Assembly (NCBI RefSeq): GCF_001598495.1
Contig: NZ_BCZB01000015.1
Span: 20,304 to 84,303 of the forward strand
Reading direction: 5' to 3'
DNA: 64,000 nucleotides
Origin: Neokomagataea thailandica NBRC 106555
GTDB taxonomy: Bacteria; Pseudomonadota; Alphaproteobacteria; Acetobacterales; Acetobacteraceae
Made by a program: the position numbers and the translations under genes. Within the stretch, counting starts at the first letter, position 1; each line of letters starts with the position of its first letter. Shown here one piece after another: positions 1 to 8,112 of this stretch. The notes under the pieces are model-generated. The model was not told the origin of the DNA. It saw only the letters and a program-made list of their open reading frames with translations, and ran no database searches.

Positions 1-1327
1 TGATGGAGTTGATGATGGGTTTGCCGCCATGGCGCTTGAGAGCGGCTTCGATAACGGGGGTTTCGGTGGAATCAATGACTAGGGGAGCGTTTACTGAAGA
101 CGTAAAGCGCGAGACAATTTCGTTCATCTCTGCCGTTTCATTGCGCCCGACAAATGCCGTACAAATATCGAGGGCGTTGGACCCTTCAGACGCTTGTTCA
201 CGGCCAATGGCGACGCAGCCGTCCCAGTCTTGGGCCTCTTGCAGTTCACGCCATTTTTTGGACCCATTGGCGTTACAGCGTTCACCAATGGAGAAATAGC
301 TGTTTTCTTGGCGTAGTGGTGTTTGTGTGTAGAGGCTAGCCACGGAGGGCATCCACACAGCATTACGCTTTACGGGTTTGGGGCGCAGACGCTCTCCGCC
401 AAGGCGACGGAGCATTTTATCGAGGGCTGCAATATGTGGCACTGATGTGCCACAGCACCCACCAATGAGGTTGAGCCCATCTTCTTTGACGAAACGTTCA
501 ACCCATACAGCCATTTCATCTGGGCCGAGTGGGTAGACTGTTTGACCATCCACAAGTTCCGGAAGGCCAGCATTGGGCTGGATGGAGAGTAGGCCGGGCC
601 AGTTCTCGGACAACCAGCGCACATGTTCAGCCATTTCTTGCGGGCCAGTTGCACAATTGAGGCCGAGTGACGGTACGCCAAGAGATTCGACGACGGTGGC
701 TGCTGCGGCAATATCTGGGCCGACCAAGAGAGTGCCGGTTGTTTCAACGGTGACTTGTACAAAGATAGGCGCGTCAGAGTTGAGTTCTAAACGTGCTTGC
801 TTTGCAGCATTCACGGCGGCTTTGATTTGTAAGGTATCTTGGCATGTTTCGATTAAGAAACCATCGACGCCGCCATCAATAAGGCCGCGGCATTGTTCGA
901 TAATGCCAGCTTCTAGTGTATCATAATCAATATTATTGAGCGTTGGGAGTTTTGTGCCGGGGCCGATGGAGCCCATGACATAACGGTGCCGATCATCCGC
1001 AAAGCTATCAGCGGCTTCTCGGGCGAGTGTCGCGGCAGTACGGTTAATCTCACGTGCGCGGTCTTGAAGGTCAAATTCGCTGAGGGTTACGATTGAGCCG
1101 CCGAATGTGTTGGTTTCCACCATATCCGCGCCGGCTTCGTAGTAACCGCGATGGATTTCACGAACGAGCTCTGGGCGAGAGAGGTTGAGGATTTCTGTAC
1201 AGTTTTCCTGCCCCCAGTAATCACGTTCAACTTCAAGGTCGAGCATTTGAACGCGCGATCCCATGCCGCCGTCACACAGCAGGACCTGATCGGAAAGGGC
1301 ATCGAGCAGATGGGGACGGGAAGACAT
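1..1327 (-). CDS. metH: Cobalamin-dependent methionine synthase, N-terminal part (cut by window edge)
   Basis: Transfers a methyl group from methyltetrahydrofolate to homocysteine through cobalamin, making methionine in the cytoplasm. The reverse-strand frame from an ATG at 1327 stays open to the window edge, giving 442 codons. Residues 1-320 form the homocysteine S-methyltransferase barrel; the zinc-binding cysteines are Cys225 (LNCATGP) and Cys291/Cys292 (GGCCG). After a linker the pterin-binding domain begins with FSIGERCNANGSKKW. That second domain points to full-length MetH rather than the short MetH/MTHFR-type protein. The cobalamin and activation domains lie outside the window. It is divergent from the EamA exporter. 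I found no convincing SAM riboswitch in the 185 bases upstream. B12 dependence fits the B12-riboswitch uptake operon at 22.6-27.8 kb. Confidence 0.95.
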   Translation of the reverse strand, partial: MSSRPHLLDALSDQVLLCDGGMGSRVQMLDLEVERDYWGQENCTEILNLSRPELVREIHRGYYEAGADMVETNTFGGSIVTLSEFDLQDRAREINRTAATLAREAADSFADDRHRYVMGSIGPGTKLPTLNNIDYDTLEAGIIEQCRGLIDGGVDGFLIETCQDTLQIKAAVNAAKQARLELNSDAPIFVQVTVETTGTLLVGPDIAAAATVVESLGVPSLGLNCATGPQEMAEHVRWLSENWPGLLSIQPNAGLPELVDGQTVYPLGPDEMAVWVERFVKEDGLNLIGGCCGTSVPHIAALDKMLRRLGGERLRPKPVKRNAVWMPSVASLYTQTPLRQENSYFSIGERCNANGSKKWRELQEAQDWDGCVAIGREQASEGSNALDICTAFVGRNETAEMNEIVSRFTSSVNAPLVIDSTETPVIEAALKRHGGKPIINSI

Positions 1328-1512
1328 GAAAGGCGGACCCTCGTAGAGAAACAGCAGCGAGATTGTCGGCCTAACCGTCATCATAAGATGGTTATAAAAA
1401 CGGTGCGCCCGACGCGAGAAGAAGAACGTGTATAACGGGTGACGTTACCTGCTGGCAAACGGGTAAAAAGTCAGGCTATGGTGCTTGCCCATAAAATGAT
1501 GAGTGTTTTGCA

Positions 1513-2430
1513 ATGAAATCGCGCTTTTCCCTTGTTTTGCCGCTGTGTGTTGTCTTGGCAATTGTTTCTTGGGCAAGTGCATATCCCGTTACGCGCATGG
1601 CTTTGCAGGAGATGTCTCCACTGCCATTGGCTGCGACACGTTATGCACTGGCTGGAGGGATTGCGTTGTTATGGCTGCTGGTAACACGGCCTCCCTTGCC
1701 CGCGCGGAAGGATTGGCCGCAGTTAATTGCCTGCGGTGCAACGGGCATTGCTGTGTACAATATTCTTTTTAATAGCGGTGAGGTGACGGTGAGTTCAGGG
1801 GCAACCAGTTTGCTTTTGGCTGCGATGCCGTTGATTTCGGCTTTATTGGCTTCTGTGTTTTTGGGGGAACGCTTGCTTCTTCGCGGCTGGATTGGCTCTT
1901 TGATCAGTTTTATCGGTGTGGCGCTGATTTCTCTGAATGAGGGGGGCGGTATGCATTTGGGGAAGGGGGCTGTATTTATCATTGGGGCAGCATGCTGTGG
2001 TGCGTTGTATACAAATTTGCAGAGGCGCTTGATTCGCAAATATGGCGCTTTGCCTGTGATTGCCTATGTTTTGATTATTGGCGGTATTTTGCTGTCACCT
2101 TGGTTGATGGCTGGCATCACTCGTCTGGAGACGGCGGGTGCAGTCACGCGGTGGTCTGTTATTGAGCTGGCTGTTTTACCTGCTGCGCTGGGCTATGCGG
2201 CATGGGGCTATGTGATCGGACAGTTAGGGGCCGCACGTGGTGTTTTGTTTATGTATCTTTTACCGCCTGTGACCATGTTGTTAGCGTTTGCATTAAGTGG
2301 TGAGGTGCCTCGGTGGTCGACCCTCGAAGGAGGGAGTGTGGTCATGGCGGGGTTGGCTTTGGCGACGTTCCCAGCGCGGCGGAAAGTGCCGGTTATTGTG
2401 CCGGAAAATGTTGAATTGGGTGAGGCGTGA
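1513..2430 (+). CDS. DMT-superfamily (EamA) transporter
   Basis: Inner-membrane carrier of 305 residues with about ten hydrophobic segments arranged as two EamA repeats, the usual size and layout of the drug/metabolite transporter family. The first helix starts directly at the N terminus (FSLVLPLCVVLAIVSW), followed by the typical ASAYPVTRMAL motif; the second repeat begins near residue 150 (GKGAVFIIGAACCGALYTNL). Such proteins usually export amino acids, purines or other small metabolites, but the substrate cannot be read from the sequence. It heads a tightly coupled set of three genes: its TGA overlaps the GTG start of the next one, which in turn abuts the phosphohexomutase. The short Lys/Arg-rich tail is cytoplasmic. 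Confidence 0.9.
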   Translation: MKSRFSLVLPLCVVLAIVSWASAYPVTRMALQEMSPLPLAATRYALAGGIALLWLLVTRPPLPARKDWPQLIACGATGIAVYNILFNSGEVTVSSGATSLLLAAMPLISALLASVFLGERLLLRGWIGSLISFIGVALISLNEGGGMHLGKGAVFIIGAACCGALYTNLQRRLIRKYGALPVIAYVLIIGGILLSPWLMAGITRLETAGAVTRWSVIELAVLPAALGYAAWGYVIGQLGAARGVLFMYLLPPVTMLLAFALSGEVPRWSTLEGGSVVMAGLALATFPARRKVPVIVPENVELGEA

Positions 2431-2789
2431 GCCGGATCCCACTTTATATTACGCGTGACGTAGAATGCTTCAGTCGTGCGCAGCGTGAGTGTTGTGTGTG
2501 TGTGGCTTTAGGTCCCGTGTCTCGGGAAGGTTGGGTGGATGTGGTGGTGCAGCCCCCGCCTTCGCCTTTTCGGCGGCATAGTTTTGGTTGCGCGTGCTGT
2601 GCGCGTGACGGTTTGACGGTGCTTCTTGGTGGCCTGTTTCAAGAGTATGTGCGTGGAGTACGTCAGTTTGATGCTCTGGTTTTAGAAGTGACATCATCTG
2701 AATATGACGATGTTCAGACTTTATTGCGGCAAGATGCTTTATTGTCCGCGCGTTATGATGTGCAGGTTGAAGAATTAAAGGAAGAGTAA
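2427..2789 (+). CDS. Small CobW/COG0523-like protein lacking the P-loop
   Basis: This protein of 120 residues starts at a GTG overlapping the stop of the EamA gene. I do not know a named family for it. Residues 50-100 read like the core of COG0523 (CobW/ZigA/YeiR) metallochaperone GTPases: a GCACC motif in place of their GCxCC metal site, then a helix, then FDALVLEVTSSEYDD, matching their FDxxxIETTGLADP segment. There is no Walker A upstream and the size is about one third of a true COG0523 protein, so nucleotide hydrolysis is unlikely. Further cysteines (RECCVC, near residue 22) could add metal ligands. It may bind metal or be a degenerate relic kept by coupling to its neighbours. It is translationally coupled to the phosphohexomutase through a TAATG overlap. 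Confidence 0.75.
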   Translation: MSRIPLYITRDVECFSRAQRECCVCVALGPVSREGWVDVVVQPPPSPFRRHSFGCACCARDGLTVLLGGLFQEYVRGVRQFDALVLEVTSSEYDDVQTLLRQDALLSARYDVQVEELKEE

Positions 2790-4273
2790 TGAATATCGCG
2801 TCATGGATGGAGCGGTCCGGCGTTGCGTTTGGAACAAGTGGCGCGCGCGGATTGGTCGCGGCCATGACGGATGAGATCTGCTGGGTTTATACGCAAGCCT
2901 TTTTGCGATATTTGCGGGCAATAGGGCAGTTTGAACGGGGGACGCCCGTTGCTGTCGCGGGAGATTTGCGCCCGAGTACACCCCGCATTATTGCCGCATG
3001 TATTGCCGCTATTCGGGCTGAAGGCGGTGTGCCGGTATATGGTGGCACAGTGCCGACACCAGCTTTGTGTACCTATGCGTTTGCGCGGCGTATGCCTTCT
3101 TTAATGGTGACGGGGAGCCATATCCCGGCGGATCGGAATGGGATTAAGTTTAATCGTATTGATGGAGAATTCCTCAAAGGCGATGAAGCCGCGATGCGAG
3201 AGGTTGTGGTGACCGTGCCGGATGGTTTGTTTGACCAAGATGGCTCTTTATGCCGTGCGGAGGTTTTGCCGCCCGTGACGGATATGGTTGAGGGGTATGT
3301 GGTGCGTTATCGGAATGCGTTTGGTCAAGAGGCGCTGAAGGGGCAAACGCTGGGCGTATATCAGCATTCATCGGTTGGGCGTGATGTCCTTCCTCTGATT
3401 CTAAAAGCTTTGGGAGCTGATGTTGTGCCTTTGGGGCGGTCCGAGAGTTTTGTGTCTGTTGATACGGAGGCGGTCCGGCCAGAAGATACAATACTCGCCG
3501 TAGAATGGGCAAAATCCGGGCGCTTTCAAGCTATTTTGACGATGGATGGGGATGCGGATCGGCCATTATTAGCTGATGAATATGGGCAATGGCTGCGGGG
3601 GGATGTGCTGGGTATTTTATGTGCGCGCTTTCTGAAAGCTGCTCATGTTGTGACGCCGGTCAGCAGTAATACGGCTTTAGAGAAATCCGCCTTTGCGGTT
3701 GAGACGTATCGTACTCGTATTGGATCGCCTTACGTCATTTCGGCTATGCAAGACGCTGTGGCGGCTGTGAATACAAAGGCGGGGCCAGTTGTGGGGTATG
3801 AGGCAAATGGCGGTTTTTTGCTGCAAACGGAGGTAGTGTTACAGGCTGGTGTTTTATCTGCGCTACCAACCCGTGATGCGGTATTGCCTATGCTGGCGGC
3901 GTTATGTGCCGCAGCAGAGCGTCATAGACCTCTCTCTGCGTTATGTGCGGAGTTGCCGTCACGCTTTACCGCGAGTGATCGTTTGAAAGAGATGCCAACG
4001 GCGCAAAGCTGTGCGGCTATAGAGGGTTTGGTGAAAGAAACGGCGGCAGGAGCCAAAAAACTCGGTTTTACGGCGTTATGTGGTGACGTGATGCATGTGG
4101 ATATGACGGACGGCTTGCGTATGACGTTTGTGAGCCAAGAGATTATTCATGTGCGCCCTTCAGGGAATGCGCCAGAATTACGCGTATATGTTGAAGCTGC
4201 CACGCAGGAACGTGCGGTTAGGGTTTTGGAGAGTGCTTTGCGCGCGGTTTCGGTGTGGCGGGAAGCGGCATAA
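2789..4273 (+). CDS. Phosphohexomutase (phosphomannomutase/phosphoglucomutase family)
   Basis: Interconverts hexose 6-phosphates and 1-phosphates, feeding nucleotide sugars for polysaccharides. It has 494 residues and the four-domain alpha-D-phosphohexomutase layout: FGTSGARG near residue 12; the phosphoserine loop VTGSHIPADRNGIKF near 110, a variant of the usual TASHNP; the magnesium loop MDGDADRPL near 253; the sugar loop EANGGF near 338; and the phosphate-binding loop RPSGNAPELRVYVEA near 455. All key positions are present, so it should be active. Preference for mannose or glucose phosphate is not clear; the EANGGF variant is found in proteins annotated as phosphomannomutase. Its ATG overlaps the preceding stop. 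A hairpin terminator follows at 4331-4359. Confidence 0.9.
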   Translation: MNIASWMERSGVAFGTSGARGLVAAMTDEICWVYTQAFLRYLRAIGQFERGTPVAVAGDLRPSTPRIIAACIAAIRAEGGVPVYGGTVPTPALCTYAFARRMPSLMVTGSHIPADRNGIKFNRIDGEFLKGDEAAMREVVVTVPDGLFDQDGSLCRAEVLPPVTDMVEGYVVRYRNAFGQEALKGQTLGVYQHSSVGRDVLPLILKALGADVVPLGRSESFVSVDTEAVRPEDTILAVEWAKSGRFQAILTMDGDADRPLLADEYGQWLRGDVLGILCARFLKAAHVVTPVSSNTALEKSAFAVETYRTRIGSPYVISAMQDAVAAVNTKAGPVVGYEANGGFLLQTEVVLQAGVLSALPTRDAVLPMLAALCAAAERHRPLSALCAELPSRFTASDRLKEMPTAQSCAAIEGLVKETAAGAKKLGFTALCGDVMHVDMTDGLRMTFVSQEIIHVRPSGNAPELRVYVEAATQERAVRVLESALRAVSVWREAA

Positions 4274-4330
4274 CGTCTTTGATGTGCGTTCGGTATCTGG
4301 GTGTCTGTGCTTTATAATCTTGTAAGTGGG

Positions 4331-4359
4331 ATGCCCTCTTTGTGGGGCAAAGAGGGCAT
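4331..4359. terminator. Hairpin between convergent genes
   Basis: Perfect 11-base arms (ATGCCCTCTTT and its complement) around the loop GTGGGGC. It lies between the ends of the phosphohexomutase gene and the reverse-strand NAD-binding gene. No clear U-tract follows on either strand, so it may act in both directions or need Rho. Confidence 0.6.
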
Positions 4360-4399
4360 TTGGGGGCGTGTTGTTGTGTTATTAAGCGGGGATTGGTGA

Positions 4400-5305
4400 T
4401 TAGGGGGCGCTGGTATTCTGTTGCTTTAAGGTTGCCTCGTTGGAAGATGAGAACAATCTCTCTAATCCGTCATCGAGAGATGAGGGATGCACATTGAGGC
4501 GCTCTTGCATGGGGGTAATGTCAAAAATTTTATCTTCCAAAAGGCGGCGTATTTCTTCGGGCTTAATGGTTGGTACGAATGAAAAACAGCGTGTGTACCA
4601 AGCAAGATGCGCTAATAAGGCACCGGGAACAGAGACAATGGGGCGTTGGCGTAATCCGGCATAATGGCTAATTTTTTGTATAAATTGGCGATAAGGTAAT
4701 GCCGTCTTTCCTGCGATGATGAGAGTCTCGGGGGTGGTTATCTGGTGATGGATCAGTAATGACGTGCCCGCGACCAAGCATTGGATGACATCGCGCTGTT
4801 CAATGGGCTGCACCTGCATAGTGCCACCGCCCGGTAAAGGAATAATCGGGAGTTTGCGAATAAGTTTGGCAAGGCGTTGAACGTTATTTTCGCCATTAGC
4901 GCCATAAATCATGGTGGGGTGTAAGAGTAAGGATGGGCGGCCGTCTTGATGCAAGGCAGCTTCTCCCGCAAGAACGCCGTTACCGTGTGCGTCTGGCCAG
5001 CGCGTGAATTTGCGTGTGCTGCCTAAGGCGATGATGGGGGCGGAGCTTGCCTGTAAAATAGCCGGAATGTGGCGGGCATGTGCGGTATTGGCGACAAGTG
5101 TTACGTCTTGCAGGGCGGTGTTGAGCGTATCCTGATTGGTGAGGTCAGCCTGCATGACGCTATGTAAATGCGGGCGTAGGTCATTAGGCAGGGTTTCAAT
5201 GCGGCGTAGGATAGCACGGACATTGTAACCTTGTGCGATGAGTGCGCTGCACAGGCTGCGTCCGGAGCGGCCATTGGCCCCGATTACGGCGATGAGGCGC
5301 GTCAT
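4400..5305 (-). CDS. NAD(P)-binding NmrA/NDUFA9-like atypical SDR protein
   Basis: A protein of 301 residues with an N-terminal Rossmann motif IGANGRSGRSL (residues 7-17), the GxxGxxG-type loop of atypical short-chain dehydrogenases. It has the Asn/Ser-containing stretches of the NmrA/NDUFA9 group (VANTAHARH, ALGSTRK, LLHPTMIYGANGEN) rather than the YxxxK active site of classical SDRs. A later segment (GGGTMQVQPIEQRDV) matches the substrate-side region of NDUFA9-like proteins. It may be a redox sensor or a reductase of unknown substrate. Its start overlaps the stop of the DUF2125-like gene (ATGA), so the two are translated as one unit. Confidence 0.8.
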   Translation of the reverse strand: MTRLIAVIGANGRSGRSLCSALIAQGYNVRAILRRIETLPNDLRPHLHSVMQADLTNQDTLNTALQDVTLVANTAHARHIPAILQASSAPIIALGSTRKFTRWPDAHGNGVLAGEAALHQDGRPSLLLHPTMIYGANGENNVQRLAKLIRKLPIIPLPGGGTMQVQPIEQRDVIQCLVAGTSLLIHHQITTPETLIIAGKTALPYRQFIQKISHYAGLRQRPIVSVPGALLAHLAWYTRCFSFVPTIKPEEIRRLLEDKIFDITPMQERLNVHPSSLDDGLERLFSSSNEATLKQQNTSAP

Positions 5306-6651
5306 TGGACGGAAAACGTCATGACATTAGGGGTGAAAAGCAGCATTCCCCATGTCGGGTTATGCGCTAGAGCCGGTATCTGTGAAATTGGCAGAGGGGT
5401 GGGGGGCACAATGTTAAGGCTGAGCGTACGTCCATTCGGCGCCGTGATGTAGTCAAGTACAGGCGCGAAGACGGGGGCTGATTTGGTGAGGTTTTGTAAG
5501 CCTAGAAGAAGGCTTTTTTGATCCTCTTCGGAAAAACGTGTTTTGGGCAGAAGCAGAGGAGCATCATGCAAGAAGCGATCTCCTTGCACAGACAATTGTA
5601 TATTTTTTAGAAAAAAATCTGACAGTGGCGGTGGGGTTTCGGCAGGGGGGATCGCCCCCTTTTGTAGGTGCAGAGAAAACGTAAAATGTACGAAGTCAGG
5701 AATCGTGAGAGCCAGCTGTGACGTGAGGTCATTGTGATTCGACGATAAAATTGTGTTTTGTGTGATGGTCGAGCCTGCTCCGTTGAGTGGTACGGGAATT
5801 TTCTGTGAGCCAAGGTGGAGATGTAAGCCTGTGGCCGTCAGGGCAGAATGTGTTCCGTCGTTTTCTTGTGTATTGTGGAAAGAGATTTGATCAATAGATC
5901 CGTGATTATTACCAAAACGGACAGTGTTGTTGAGCGCAGTAAACGACGCCGTATTTGGAGGTGTAGGGGTATTATTCTTGAGGGTTTCTTGGAGGGTGGT
6001 GGTTGTATCGTCTATTTGTGCTGTGAACGCATCACACGTTAAAAAAATGGGTGTTGGGTAGGCTGGAGAGGTGCCGTCATCTAAAGACGTTTTTCGAAGA
6101 GAGAGTGTTGTTGCACGGTTTTTACCGTATCGGTTTAGCTGAGCATTTTGTGCGGTAAAGGACCATGCTTGCTGGGCTGTCCGGAGAGTGAAGTGGGCTG
6201 AGAGGTCTTCGCTTTCTCCATGATCAAGAATAATATTGCTCGCTTCAACAGCGGTAAGGCCAGCGCCGTGGTCTGGGGGAATGACGAGGCCGCGTAAATG
6301 CATTGTGTTAGCGTGTATATGGTAAGATGGGCCATCGAGAGATGGCTGCTCCAGATCAAGGCGTGAGAAGCTTGTTTCACCGGCTGGAGATAATGTCACA
6401 TGCCCTAAATGCAGTTCATGTGCGCGGTAGGTGATATCGTGAATACGTAATGTGACGTCAGAAAGATGTGCGCCGCGTGCTAGAAGGTCAGGGCGTGCGG
6501 CGCTGTATTCAAGAGTTGAGCCTGGAGGGAGCGCGGCACGAAAGCGTGCTAGGCCGTTTTGAAGGGCGTGCTCAGGGCCGTAATGGGTGCCGTAGGCGAC
6601 AACGCCGGCAAAGGCCACTAAGAGGCTGGTGGCAAGTAAAGGGCGTTTCAT
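5302..6651 (-). CDS. Probable DUF2125-type exported protein
   Basis: About 449 residues with an N-terminal hydrophobic anchor or signal (KRPLLATSLLVAFAGVVAYG) followed by a long beta-rich region with many short polar strands. The opening after the signal (ALPPGSTLEYSAARPDLLARGAHLSDVTLRI) resembles the alphaproteobacterial DUF2125 family, whose function is unknown. It probably sits in the periplasm, attached to the inner membrane. I chose the ATG at 6651 because GGAG lies seven bases ahead of it; a GTG at 6666 would place that Shine-Dalgarno sequence inside the gene. It forms a two-gene operon with the NAD-binding protein. The family assignment is from memory of general appearance, so it is moderate. 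Confidence 0.65.
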   Translation of the reverse strand: MKRPLLATSLLVAFAGVVAYGTHYGPEHALQNGLARFRAALPPGSTLEYSAARPDLLARGAHLSDVTLRIHDITYRAHELHLGHVTLSPAGETSFSRLDLEQPSLDGPSYHIHANTMHLRGLVIPPDHGAGLTAVEASNIILDHGESEDLSAHFTLRTAQQAWSFTAQNAQLNRYGKNRATTLSLRKTSLDDGTSPAYPTPIFLTCDAFTAQIDDTTTTLQETLKNNTPTPPNTASFTALNNTVRFGNNHGSIDQISFHNTQENDGTHSALTATGLHLHLGSQKIPVPLNGAGSTITQNTILSSNHNDLTSQLALTIPDFVHFTFSLHLQKGAIPPAETPPPLSDFFLKNIQLSVQGDRFLHDAPLLLPKTRFSEEDQKSLLLGLQNLTKSAPVFAPVLDYITAPNGRTLSLNIVPPTPLPISQIPALAHNPTWGMLLFTPNVMTFSVQ

Positions 6652-6969
6652 AGCGGACTCCGACACGACTGCTATAATGCAGTAGGGCTAACTTACAGAG
6701 AATGTATGGCCGATAATGTATTTTTCTTATCACGGAGTGGCTTGAGAGCAAAAGTGGGTATAAAAATTACGGTAATATAATACCGCATTACTTTTTTTGG
6801 CAGAAAACTGCGGAAAATTAAAGGGTGTAGTGTAAAATAAGCACTTGACGAAAGGCGCTGATACCGCGATAACGCCGCACCTGATCCGCTCCCGGGCATG
6901 TTCCGGCGGGCGTTGTCCATAGGTGTGGCCTTTTCTTTGAGGTCATACCCCGAAACCGGAATATCAACG
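6652..6969. other. Divergent intergenic region with rplM leader
   Basis: This 318-base stretch lies between the DUF2125-like gene and rplM. The left half (6690-6840) is AT-rich with no ORF I would support. The right half carries the rplM promoter and an untranslated leader of about 90 bases. An in-frame ATG at 6898 would add 24 residues with no ribosomal-protein similarity, so I treat it as leader. I could not define a ribosomal-protein binding structure. Confidence 0.6.
6845..6873 (+). promoter_or_regulatory. Candidate sigma-70-type promoter of rplM-rpsI
   Basis: TTGACG at 6845-6850 and GATAAC at 6868-6873 are separated by 17 bases. This is the best -35/-10 pair ahead of rplM and is correctly oriented, about 100 bases before the start codon. 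Confidence 0.5.
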
Positions 6970-7443
6970 ATGAAGACTACACAGTCGCTGAAGCCGGCGG
7001 AGGTGACGAAGAACTGGATCCTGATCGACGCTGAAGGGCTCGTTCTTGGCCGTCTCGCCACTATTATCGCCAATCGTCTGCGCGGCAAGCATAAGCCACA
7101 GTTCACACCGCATGTTGATTGTGGCGACAATGTCGTCGTGATCAACGCGGAAAAGATTGCCCTGACCGGCAATAAAGTGGGCCAAAAGCTGTTCCACTAC
7201 CACACGGGTCATCCGGGCGGTATTAAAGAGCGCACCATCACGCAGCGTCTGACAGGTAAGAACCCAGGTCACGTTGTTGAGAAGGCTGTCGAGCGTATGA
7301 TTACGCGCGGCCCGCTGCAGCGCGCTCAAATGAAGCACCTGTACGTTTATGCTGGCGCAGAGCACCCGCATGACGGCCAGAAGCCCGTCAAGCTGGACGT
7401 GGCTGCGCTGAACCGCAAGAACACCGTTTCACACGAGTCGTAA
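6970..7443 (+). CDS. rplM: 50S ribosomal protein L13
   Basis: L13 (uL13) is an early assembly protein of the large subunit that binds 23S rRNA. The 157-residue product shows the family core: [16 protein letters not shown] near residue 15, [19 protein letters not shown], then [21 protein letters not shown] and the C-terminal [20 protein letters not shown] chose the ATG at 6970 (MKTTQSLKP) because L13 homology begins soon after it. Nine bases separate it from rpsI, the conserved partner. Autoregulation by L13 is known in E. coli; here only the leader hints at it. Confidence 0.97.
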   Translation: MKTTQSLKPAEVTKNWILIDAEGLVLGRLATIIANRLRGKHKPQFTPHVDCGDNVVVINAEKIALTGNKVGQKLFHYHTGHPGGIKERTITQRLTGKNPGHVVEKAVERMITRGPLQRAQMKHLYVYAGAEHPHDGQKPVKLDVAALNRKNTVSHES

Positions 7444-7452
7444 GGCCTGACC

Positions 7453-7944
7453 ATGTCCGAGACCCAAGAGCGCACCGGCACGCTGCAGGACCTTGCGAGC
7501 GCTGCCCCTTCAATTGCTACCAACGCAGCACCTGTTCGTGAAGCTAAGCACGACGCACAGGGCCGTTCCTACGCTACAGGCCGTCGTAAAGACGCTGTTG
7601 CACGCGTGTGGATCAAGCCAGGTAAGGGCGACATCATCGTCAATGGCCGTCCGGTCAAGACGTATTTCGCTCGTCCAGTTCTGCGTATGCTCCTTGCACA
7701 GCCATTCCTGATCACGGATCGTTACAACCAGTTTGACGTGTATTGCACGGTCGCTGGTGGCGGTCTGTCCGGTCAGGCGGGTGCAGTTCGTCACGGTATC
7801 TCCCGTGCACTGACGCATTACGAGCCAGGTCTGCGCGGTATCCTGAAGCTTGCTGGCTTCCTGACGCGTGACAGCCGTGTTGTTGAGCGTAAGAAGTACG
7901 GCCGTGCGAAGGCACGTCGTTCCTTCCAGTTCTCAAAGCGTTGA
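7453..7944 (+). CDS. rpsI: 30S ribosomal protein S9
   Basis: S9 (uS9) binds 16S rRNA in the head of the small subunit, and its C-terminal tail reaches the P-site tRNA. The product has 163 residues, longer than the usual 130, because of an N-terminal extension of about 37 residues rich in Ala and Thr, as is typical in alphaproteobacteria. The conserved body starts with [37 protein letters not shown] follows, and the tail ends [17 protein letters not shown] with the terminal Lys-Arg. It is in one operon with rplM and is followed by a strong intrinsic terminator. Confidence 0.97.
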   Translation: MSETQERTGTLQDLASAAPSIATNAAPVREAKHDAQGRSYATGRRKDAVARVWIKPGKGDIIVNGRPVKTYFARPVLRMLLAQPFLITDRYNQFDVYCTVAGGGLSGQAGAVRHGISRALTHYEPGLRGILKLAGFLTRDSRVVERKKYGRAKARRSFQFSKR

Positions 7945-7968
7945 TTTTTCAACGTCTTTGTTGGACAG

Positions 7969-7998
7969 AAAAAACCCGGCCATGTGCCGGGTTTTTTT
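7969..7998 (+). terminator. Intrinsic terminator of rplM-rpsI
   Basis: ACCCGGC pairs with GCCGGGT around the loop CATGT, preceded by an A-run and followed by seven Ts: a textbook Rho-independent terminator 24 bases after the rpsI stop. Confidence 0.93.
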
Positions 7999-8112
7999 GT
8001 GTCTTACCTAGGCGTAAGAACTGTACGAGTTTTTTCTGAAAATTGTTGGCTGGACCTAAGGTGCAAATGCTTAGAAGGCTTTATTGCCTTATGGTTATGA
8101 GGTGATGGCGCT

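Noticed and set aside
1328..1512. Possible SAM or B12 riboswitch ahead of metH
   Set aside because: I looked for the conserved cores of both and found neither in the 185 bases; only a short divergent spacer remains.
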